64,000 bases of DNA, from assembly GCA_018292915.2 (NCBI GenBank), contig JACVVK020000444.1, forward strand, positions 470,001-534,000, in the 5' to 3' direction. Positions 56,551 through 64,000 of the stretch are shown piece after piece. Source of the DNA: Batillaria attramentaria (Eukaryota; Mollusca; Gastropoda; Batillariidae). The notes beneath the pieces were generated by a model, which did no database searches, had not been told where the DNA came from, and was given only the letters and a program-made list of their open reading frames with translations. Position numbers and translations under genes: made by a program. Within the stretch, counting starts at the first letter, position 1. Every line of letters begins with the position of its first letter.

Positions 56551-57061
56551 ATTATTGTATTGTTGCAGTTCCTTCCCTTGCTCAACCCTTCCCGTCCTCA
56601 TTAATTCAGAGTGGCCGTTTAATTAAGGGGGTACACGGCGCGTTCGTTATGCACAGCCTGCAGATGACAGTGTACTGCATTTGGCTATGATGACGAATTG
56701 TTATTATCAGTGTATATGTGACGTACCAGACATCCAAGACTGATTCTGACACATAACAAAATAGTGCATAAAGAATAAAGGCCTTGCAGCAGAGACATAA
56801 ATTTATGTCATTTTCTGCTTGCCATGAAGAAAGTCTGGCATAAATGCAACAGAGCTAAGAAAAAGACAATAAATGAAGAAATAAGGAATGGTTAAAAAAA
56901 AAAAAATTGCACGGCCGGCGGAGTTGAAGAAGATAATAGATAAACTAATATATCTAAATAAAAGATAACACTAAATGAATAAATGATGAATGGGACTCGA
57001 CGGTACAGCCAAGAAAGAAGATGAAAAATAAACAAACTAACAAATGATAAAAAAAAAGTTC

Positions 57062-57179
57062 GCCTACGGCACCCGGTGTTCCCAGGCGGTCACCCATCCA
57101 AGTACTGACCGGGCCCGACGTTGCTTAACTTCGGTGATCGGACGAGAACCGGTGTTCTCAACGTGGTATGGCCGTAGGC
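57062..57179 (-). rRNA. 5S rRNA, copy 13
   Basis: Full-length. The spacer A on its 5' side carries the retroposon at about 57333-57622, so only ~150 bp of native upstream sequence remain. Confidence 0.95.
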
Positions 57180-57332
57180 GGGAGAAAAGGCGATGTTTAA
57201 TCGCTATACGCATTGTATTATATGCAAATGAACATCGGTCAAGGCCGTGATATTAGATAACATGACCGGTGATGTTGATTGTTTATTTTATTAACACCGC
57301 CATCGACAACGACGCCGCTAACTTCTCTCTCC

Positions 57333-57622
57333 ATCATCATCATTAGCTTGCTTTACGTCCTATGGCTTTTGGCGCTTAAGGACAAGTTGTTCCTGGCGTG
57401 TGTCTTTGGCTGCTTGGCTAGGCGAGTGTCTTTGGGGTGTGTGAGGGCTGATTTGCTTAGCTTTGGTCAGCGTCAGAGGATCTTCGCTTGGCTTTCAGAT
57501 GCCTGGTCTGGGTTTGTTTTTCAGTGCCTCAGTCTGTTCTGTCATCCGTACTTTTGCCTTTTAGATTATCACTGGGGTGTCACCTCGCTTTTTGGTTTAG
57601 AACCATTTTGTCAGATCTGATC
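57333..57622 (-). mobile_element. Short retroposon in 5S spacer A
   Basis: About 290 bp absent from other spacer A copies and flanked by TCTCTCTCCA. In minus orientation it ends GCCATAGGACGTAAAGCAAG then CTAATGATGATGATG, a tail with (ATG)n typical of LINE-mobilised sequences. It is either a 5'-truncated LINE or a SINE. Confidence 0.75.
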
Positions 57623-57868
57623 TCTCTCCACCCGGCGCACCTGAGTATTATACGGTCACGTGATGCGTGCCTTTCAGGTTCCCAGTGGCGCAACGGTTGC
57701 TGTAGTGGCAAACTGATGCCCGGCCTGCCACCGGATACTGAAAATTGCCCCGTCGTCTTCGGTAACGTGTGCAAAGAATAACATTTCGAGAAACAAAACC
57801 CGGAAAAACAATGATATGTAAAACAAACAAAACGGTACACAGTTTAAAAAAAAAAAAAAAAAGAAGTC

Positions 57869-57986
57869 GCCTACGGCACCCGGTGTTCCCAGGCGGTCAC
57901 CCATCCAAGTACTGACCGGGCCCGACGTTGCTTAACTTCGGTGATCGGACGAGAACCGGTGTTCTCAACGTGGTATGGCCGTAGGC
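57869..57986 (-). rRNA. 5S rRNA, copy 14
   Basis: Full-length canonical copy. Confidence 0.96.
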
Positions 57987-59120
57987 GAGAGAAGAGGTCG
58001 ATTTTAATCATTATATCCCGGCATTACAACATAAGGCGTTTGCACGATAAGTAAACCATGTTGTATATTAGGGCCCATGATGTTGATTGTTAATTTCTTC
58101 AAAATGACATCGCCAACGACGCGACCGCTAACTCCTCTCACCACGTGGCGCACCTGAGTAATTCTCGGCGGTCTCACGTGATGCCGCGTACCTGTCGGGT
58201 TCAGTCCCGATGGCGCCGGCAGGGTCACTGACTTGGTGAAAGACTGATGGCTTGACTAGTGGTTGACGTTCCTTTATCGTTTCAAGAGTAACATTTTGTA
58301 ATAAAGAGCGATTCGACTTTAAATGAAATGAAAATGCGTGAAATGAAAACTGATGATAATCAGAATTTCGTGGCAGCCGGTTACTGACGAATACTGAGCG
58401 GCCGCGCGGGGTACGAATGTATATACTGAATCAGGATCCGTTAATGGCCGGTCGGCGTTTTCAAGGATTAATTTTTTAAAGCAAATTTGATTCAAATAAA
58501 TATTATTGTCATGTTTTCTTTTAGAGATACGAGTATATGCTGAACCAACTGAGACGAACCATAGGTGAAAGAGGCAAGGAACTGAACTCTTTCTCCTTTA
58601 GCGATTATTGTATTGTTGCAGTTCCTTCCCTTGCTCAACCCTTCCCGTCCTCATTAATTCAGAGTGGCCGTTTAATTAAGGGGGTACACGGCGTGTTCGT
58701 TATGCACAGCCTGCAGATGACAGTGTACTGCATTTGGCTATGATGACAAATTGTTATTATCAGTGTATATGTGACGTACCAGACATCCAAGACTGATTCT
58801 GACACATAACAAAATAGTGCATAAAGAATAAAGGCCTTGCAGCAGAGACATAAATTTATGTCATTTTCTGCTTGCCATGAAGAAAGTCTGGCATAAATGC
58901 AACAGAGCTAAGAAAAAGACAATAAATGAAGAAATAAGGAATGGTAAAAAAAAAAAAAAAAAAAATTGCACGGCCGGCGGAGTTGAAGAAGATAATAGAT
59001 AAACTAATATATCTAAATAAAAGATAACACTAAATGAATAAATGATGAATGGGACTCGACGGTACAGCCAAGAAAGAAGATGAAAAATAAACAAACTAAC
59101 AAATGATAAAAAAAAAGTTC

Positions 59121-59238
59121 GCCTACGGCACCCGGTGTTCCCAGGCGGTCACCCATCCAAGTACTGACCGTGCCCGACGTTGCTTAACTTCGGTGATCGG
59201 ACGAGAACCGGTGTTCTCAACGTGGTATGGCCGTAGGC
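59121..59238 (-). rRNA. 5S rRNA, copy 15, one substitution
   Basis: Full-length with a single change (CCGTGC for CCGGGC, plus strand) in the intermediate element region. The spacer on its 5' side is already diverged. Confidence 0.92.
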
Positions 59239-59663
59239 GAGAAAATTAGCGATATTTGATCATCATATGCATTGCACTATATGCAAATTAACTGTACTCA
59301 CCAGTCCAGGTCAGTGATATCAGATAACATGACTGATGTCAAGTTGATTGTTTATTTTACTAGTATTAACATTGACATCGACACTGAGCAACGCCGCTAA
59401 CTCTTCTCTCCATGTGGCGCACAGGCGCACCTGAGTATCATACGGTCACGTGATGTGTGCCTTTCAGGTTCCCAGTGGCGCAATGGTGGTCAGTAGTGGC
59501 AAACTGATGCCCGGTCTGCCAACTGATACTGAAAATTGCCCCGTCGTCTTCGGTAACGTTTCACTAAGTGCAAAGAATAACATTTCGAGAAACAAAAGCC
59601 GAAACAACAATATGTGGAACAAACAAAACGGTACACAATTGAAAAAAAAATAATAATAAAGTC

Positions 59664-59788
59664 GCCTACGTCACCCGGTGTTCCCAGGAGGTCATCCATC
59701 CATGCAGGTACTGACCGGGCCCGACGTTGCTTAACTTCGGTGATCGGACGAGAACCGGTGTTCCCATCGTGGTATGGCCGTCGTAGTC
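59664..59788 (-). pseudogene. 5S rRNA, copy 16, diverged edge copy
   Basis: It has several substitutions and small insertions (CCATCCATGCAGGTACTGA, GGCCGTCGTAGTC). It marks the right end of the array, where homogenisation has lapsed. Confidence 0.85.
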
Positions 59789-59820
59789 GAGAGCAAAAGC
59801 GATATTTAATCATGATATGC

Positions 59821-60300
59821 AAACCACCCCTACCTCAGAAATATTTTTTCTCACAAAATCTGTCAGAGATACAGAGCTGTGCTACGAAACCGGCAATTCA
59901 GTATAATTGGATGAACTTCCAAATCATTTCTAGACAATGAAGGTATTTGAACAAATTTTTTCATCAAAATAAGTAACATGGCCGATTTCTTTAAATGGGC
60001 GATACCTCCTTTAAAAATGCGGCAAGAGAAAATTCCTGAAAGGTAAGAGAAACAACTTGAAAAGAAGGAAGGCCGACGTTGCTCCAAATTGGGCCGACTT
60101 GACTTTAGATTTGGCCGGATTTTACAGTGGGCCGAAACTGCAGTGGGCCAAGTTGACTGGTAACCGGCCGAGTGATAAGGGCGCTGACATGTTTACTTAG
60201 GGTCATGGGAATAATTGTTTTAGGCTAATTGTAACTGTTCTGTCACTTCTATAACAAATCCAAGCAATAGTTGTGTAAGTTCAAATAAAACTAGTCTTAT
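59821..60300. other. UBE3A 5' flank, no gene
   Basis: Unique-looking sequence with repeated GGGCCGA/GTTGACT blocks at 60070-60175. No RNA gene or ORF was recognised. Confidence 0.6.
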
Positions 60301-60329
60301 TACAGGAAATTTATGATATCGTTTTTCCG

Positions 60330-60480
60330 AGACGTCATTGAAAACAACAAAGATGGCGGCGCCTCAGAGATGACGGCGGAAAATTATTGTTGACTAAGCA
60401 TCGTGTTTGACTTGTAAAGCGAGCGGGGAGTGGAGGATTTTTCAGTTTCTACCTTTAGTTATATAATTTCGCATGAATTC
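60330..60480 (+). promoter_or_regulatory. Probable UBE3A promoter/5' UTR with YY1-like motif
   Basis: GACGTCA (60331) and AAGATGGCGGC (60350-60360) match CRE half and YY1 consensus sites common in TATA-less promoters. The YY1 motif also contains an ATG opening a 6-codon upstream ORF (60353-60373). Confidence 0.55.
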
Positions 60481-63400
60481 TCCTGATCACAACGACACGC
60501 CACGCGGAGAACAAACCGCAAGGTACACATTCCAACTGTTGTTACTAGGAGGGACGGGTTGGGGTCATCAGCTGACTGACTGACACCACTTGGGGAAGGG
60601 GAATGCAACAAGTCCGATCTTACACACCTCTGACAGTATCACTCATTGTTTTCATTTTGTGTTTTGTATTAACCCCGACAAGTTGTACTTCAGCGGGATT
60701 GAAAGCACGATCGAATAGAACATGAAGACGGGTACCCAAGTTATAGGTGGCCATTTCGTGTCGTTCAAAGGCCATAGACGAATACAGGGATCCGTTTGCT
60801 CTAAGTAAAGATTTTGAAATAAACAAATAACCGGCAGAAGAGAGAGGGCTTTAGTGTGGGATGGTAACAGCCGCAGACAGTACTGTCAGACTGTTCATCT
60901 TTTCAGGGTCACAAATCCATTTATTATTAATAGGAGTAATTTTTTTTACTCTCTGTGTGTGCATTTTCTGTGTGTGTGTGTGTGTGTGTGTTTCATTCAG
61001 CATAATGTGTGTGTTTCAGTGTCCCTGCTGTGCCTGGTTCTGGTTCAGACCAAGACGAAATGTGAGTCAGAAAGGTTTTGTTTTGGTAATGCTACTAGCA
61101 TTCAAATCAATGATAGCACACCAAACAGAGCTCTTATGCAGATCAAGTCATTTTAATTTCAGGGTCTTACATCAGATTCACTCAAATTTGAGCATAAGTA
61201 TTTGTATTCATATGACTTTCATAAGGTGGTTCATCCTTTTTGTCTCCTAATGCTTGCAGTGACTGTGGTAGCACTGTGAAAATCAAGCCATTGTGTGGCA
61301 AACACCATACACACACGAATAAATGAACTGATATGGTGATACAGTAGAAACTTGATTGAGCGACATCTTGACTGAGCGACCGTTTTTCGTTCACGACCGT
61401 TTTAGCCCGGCACGGACGGTTTTTCTTCTTTATTGCATCTCCAACGACCGACCAACTGCAGTACGCGACTTAAGACCGCTATTCTGCTTGCTAAACAACC
61501 CCGCGTCTCTGTTGTGGGTAACCACAGCTGGCTTAGTTGGCGCTTCACACTTCGCTGGCAGCCAATTTACCTCCCTGGGCCCAGGGCAGTAGGGCCGACA
61601 CTACCCGCGACCCGCCGCTTGGACCCACTCCCTACTGTGCACGCGTGACCTCGGACAAAGACGGCAATTAGCGCGTCGCCCCCTAAACACAACTGCAGTT
61701 ATGCGAGTTGTGATCACCTCATCCGCCAGTTCCGACACCCTTAACACCTGTCAAATCACTGACCATTATTTCCACAAGACGCCCTATCACGCGCATGTCA
61801 GTGTGTGTGTGAAGGTGTTTCTTTGTGAGAACGAATCTAAGGCGGATAGTTGATAGGTATGGTGTGGTTCCTAATCCTCCTTGTTTTTGTGTTGTTTTGA
61901 CAAGAAAGAAAACGGAAACTGCCACTGGGAATTCAGTCGGACTAAACTCAGCGATTTGACACTTAGCAAATCTGCAACGCCGGGATGTCAGTGTACGTCG
62001 TTTGTACACGTGTGGGTGTGCGCGTGCGTGCGTGCGTGCGTGTGTGTGTGTGTGTCTCACTGCCACCGTGACGGTGAGAGAGAGAGATAGAGAGAGAGAG
62101 GCAGTGATGCCGCTGGGAATTCAACCGGACTAAACTCGGTGATTTGACACTTTAACAAACCGGCAACGCCGGGATATCAGTGTACATCGTTAGGACACGT
62201 TATCAGTCGCTCAAATTTAGGTAAAGCCGCACAACCTTGATTACTAAAAGACTCCACAGAAACATCAGACTCTGATACTGAGTCACATTAAAATTTATGC
62301 CATTATCTGTACGGTTGATAGGTGCTCCTGGGGAGGGGTCCGGACACTACCGTGAGTGCCTGTGGCTTGGGCGACCAACTGTCGTTAACAACCGTTTCTG
62401 CCCGGCCCCATGGGTGGTCGCTCAAAAGAGGCTCTACTGTAGCAAATATGATGATACTGACGAAGTGTAAAATTACATAGTTATGAAGAGGAATCATTGA
62501 CCATGACTTACAAACATGGTTTATAGCGTATGGTTAAAATTCTACAGGAAGCGAGCAGCAGCCCGGCAGCTCATTGAGAACTATTACTACCAGCTGACCT
62601 CTGGTTGTGGAGACTCCAGCTGTGACAACCAGTGTTGCGCATCATGCCCAGAGTTTTCCTACAAGTCAGTGGACCGGAACCAACTGGCGCTGCAGGCCGT
62701 GACACTGTCACGGACTCGTGCACGGCTCTGCGAGGGCATACCGCAGAAGTACGCCAAGTACCCGGGTCAGGAGAGTGGCCAGTCACACCAGCAGCAAGCA
62801 GCGTCAGGCAGCAGCAAGACCAACTCGTGCACTGAAGTCACCTCTGGCAGTAGTGGTGGTGCTAAGGTGAAGGTGCCGCAGAGCTCAAGCAGCACCACTG
62901 CCTGCGCAGGTAGTTCCTCCACAGATCTGAACAAGGAGTCCAAAACTGGTAAGTGTAAATTAGAAAATGCTGATGATTAAATTAAGTACTAGAATTTGGT
63001 ATCAGAGGTATACAAGGTGTGCAAGGTTCACCTGATAGTAGAGTGCAGAAGTTAAACTAGACTAAACCTAATGCATTTTTAGCCTGTTTTAAAAGTGGAC
63101 AAGAAAATGTTGAAATATCAGTCTCTTAGACATGTCACACAAACATGCACGCATGCGTGCGCGCACACACATACACATGCACACACACACCAGTGTTTCG
63201 GATTACGCACAGGTGTATGTATTTGTACGCACAAAACTCTTAAATTGACGCACGAATTTGAGGACAGCGCATCGCAGGGGACGCAGGTTTTCTGTGTCAA
63301 CGTGACAAACGTTTTTTTTCAATGCTGTCCCGGAAGCTCATTGAACAAAAAGTGATCTGTAACTAGCAGTGGACACTTGCAGCGTCGCATTTCCTCTAAG

Positions 63401-64000
63401 CCATTGTGCATTACAAACAGAATCTGATTGGCTTAAGCACTCTGGGACACTTTGTAATCATAATACTCTATTTGCTAAGCTTGCGGGACTTTTGTCTTGC
63501 TGATTCGCTAGGGCTGACATACTTCTCCCCTATTTGAATACTTATGTTATCAATGAAAGCATATATATATATAATTTTTAAAAAAGTATGACAACGAAAA
63601 CAATCGCAAACCTGATTATGTTTCAGCTGTAGAAGTCAACTTCCTCGATGAAGAAAAGGTCACGTCACTGATCAAGCAAGGCCAAGCTTCAGGAAACTGG
63701 AACCACCTGATTCGAACCATCGGTTCCGTGTTCAGTGACCCAGATTCCCTCATGTTGAGCTTTCATCACCAGGCCAGTCAACCAAAGCAGCAGCACTCAG
63801 ACCCAGACAAAGACATTGACGACACAGAAGCCGACGCCATGCATGTGGACAAAGTCTCAGTGCAGGAAAAAGGGGATGACTCTGTCATAGCATCACTGTC
63901 CGCGAAAGAATCAGCTGACGTAGTAACTTTGAAGGGGTCGGTTGAGGACTGCGACCTGACTGTCGACATGGACTCGCTTCACCGATCGTTCGAACAGCTC
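60473..64000 (+). CDS. UBE3A: UBE3A (E6-AP) E3 ubiquitin ligase, N-terminal exons
   Basis: Three exons join in phase: 60473-60522, 62548-62948 and 63627 to beyond the window. The first gives a short leader (MNSPDHNDTPRGEQTA). The second encodes the AZUL domain: KRAAARQLIENYYYQLTSGC, then GDSSCDNQCCASCPEF and ARLC, with the four conserved zinc-binding cysteines found in E6-AP. A Ser/Gln-rich linker follows. The third starts AVEVNFLDEEKVTSLIKQGQ and includes HLIRTIGSVFSDPDSL and VDMDSLHRSFEQL, matching the region after AZUL. The catalytic HECT domain lies downstream. The ligase transfers ubiquitin to substrates in cytosol and nucleus; in the family AZUL helps target it to the proteasome. The start is inferred from phase (AG|G AAG) and could differ. 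Confidence 0.92.
60523..62547 (+). other. UBE3A intron 1
   Basis: It contains a short GT tract (about 60970-60990) and the 1.1-kb TIR element at 61342-62439. No exon was recognised in 60523-61340. Confidence 0.7.
61342..62439. mobile_element. Non-autonomous TIR transposon, TA duplication, 1.1 kb
   Basis: Left end CAGTAGAAACTTGATTGAGC and right end (reverse complement) CAGTAGAGCCTCTTTTGAGC are inverted repeats continuing GAC, flanked by TA. The interior has a ~90-bp direct duplication (about 61919-62010 and 62107-62198, sharing TTTGACACTT and CAACGCCGGGAT) separated by GT/GA repeats. No transposase frame. The ends resemble pogo/Tigger-type elements. Confidence 0.82.
62548..62948 (+). CDS. UBE3A: UBE3A exon 2: AZUL zinc-binding domain
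   Basis: Acceptor ATTCTACAG ends at 62547 and donor GTAAGT begins at 62949 (401 nt). It holds the whole AZUL module plus a low-complexity Ser/Gln linker. Confidence 0.95.
62949..63626 (+). other. UBE3A intron 2
   Basis: A short CA tract at 63160-63190 and a stretch (63190-63300) of CAGTGTTTC...ACGCA blocks resembling 26868-26990. Nothing else recognised. Confidence 0.6.
63627..64000 (+). CDS. UBE3A: UBE3A exon 3, runs off the window
   Basis: Acceptor TGTTTCAG ends at 63626. The open frame continues to the last base with an acidic low-complexity middle (HSDPDKDIDDTEADAMHVDK), as in vertebrate E6-AP. Confidence 0.93.

Larger units (their letters stand above)
41569..59820 (-). repeat. 5S rDNA cluster: eight dimeric repeat units
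   Basis: Sixteen 5S sequences in one orientation alternate with two spacer types. Spacer A (381-425 bp, 689 bp with an insert) lies on the 5' side of odd-numbered genes counted from the left. Spacer B (1134-1161 bp without insertions) lies on the 5' side of even-numbered genes. The two spacers share a homologous part (GATGTTGATTGTT, CGACGC..CCGCTAACT, GTGGCGCACCTGAGTA-like, TCACGTGATGC), so the dimer probably arose from one ancestral unit. Copy-to-copy identity is very high, as expected under concerted evolution. Both edges are degraded: a transposase remnant on the left, a diverged 5S copy on the right. Confidence 0.95.

Noticed and set aside
41441..57781. 71-86-codon frames in every spacer A, on both strands.
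   Set aside because: Same reason: uniform conservation across coding and non-coding positions, with frames on opposite strands over the same bases.
43040..58743. A 68-codon open frame (MLNQLRRTTGERGKELNSFS...) repeated almost unchanged at 43040, 48122, 52329, 54091 and 58537, preceded by a TTTTAG-like acceptor.
   Set aside because: It lies in spacer B of every 5S unit, and the non-coding parts of the spacer are just as conserved, so concerted evolution explains it. No protein family is recognised.
41839..59788. 5S-derived SINE (SINE3-like) copies.
   Set aside because: The 5S sequences are full length, tandem, co-oriented, followed by T-run terminators and share spacers; no SINE body or tail is attached.
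61342..61660. Gene-like frames at 61356-61648.
   Set aside because: They lie inside the TIR transposon in UBE3A intron 1 and show no known domain.

Overview
This is an intron-rich animal nuclear genome segment, probably from a mollusc and plausibly a gastropod. That guess is inference: it rests on vertebrate-like gene families with compact exons in long introns, dense (CA)n/(CT)n microsatellites, a tRNA-derived SINE family, and non-LTR elements that end in short tandem repeats rather than poly(A). There is no bacterial-style operon, CRISPR array or phage.

Layout. (1) 524-20221, + strand: the 3' seven coding exons of a Cys-loop anion channel subunit (glycine-receptor/GluCl-like). Its introns hold a decayed full-length LINE nested at the edge of a SINE, about ten other SINE copies, LINE remnants and microsatellites. 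(2) 24118-39639, - strand: a complete 18-coding-exon NFXL1 gene (904 aa; RING-type domain, NF-X1 zinc fingers, coiled coil, C-terminal membrane anchor), convergent with the channel gene. Its introns contain several MITE-like elements, a hairpin repeat and a 54-bp minisatellite split by a TA-flanked element. (3) 41839-59788, all - strand: a cluster of sixteen 5S rRNA genes or pseudogenes. They are arranged as dimers, [5S - short spacer A (~390 bp) - 5S - long spacer B (~1.15 kb)], so the higher-order period is ~1.75-1.79 kb. One spacer B carries an uninterrupted 1007-codon endonuclease/reverse transcriptase LINE with an 11-bp target duplication. Two spacer B copies carry the same unknown 668-bp insertion, each next to the same 3'-truncated 5S copy, which points to duplication of a ~6-kb block within the array. 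One spacer A carries a short retroposon. (4) 60473-end, + strand: the first three coding exons of UBE3A (AZUL zinc-binding domain and the start of the following region), with a YY1-like promoter element; the gene runs off the window.

How they relate. NFXL1 and UBE3A are transcribed divergently, and the 5S cluster fills the interval between their 5' ends. I see no functional pathway joining the three protein genes. The most unusual parts are the dimeric 5S array with its shared upstream element, its insertions, and a splice acceptor whose pyrimidine tract has been replaced by a (TG)n microsatellite. All gene models were assembled by eye from splice signals, reading phase and recalled family resemblance; no database search was run.
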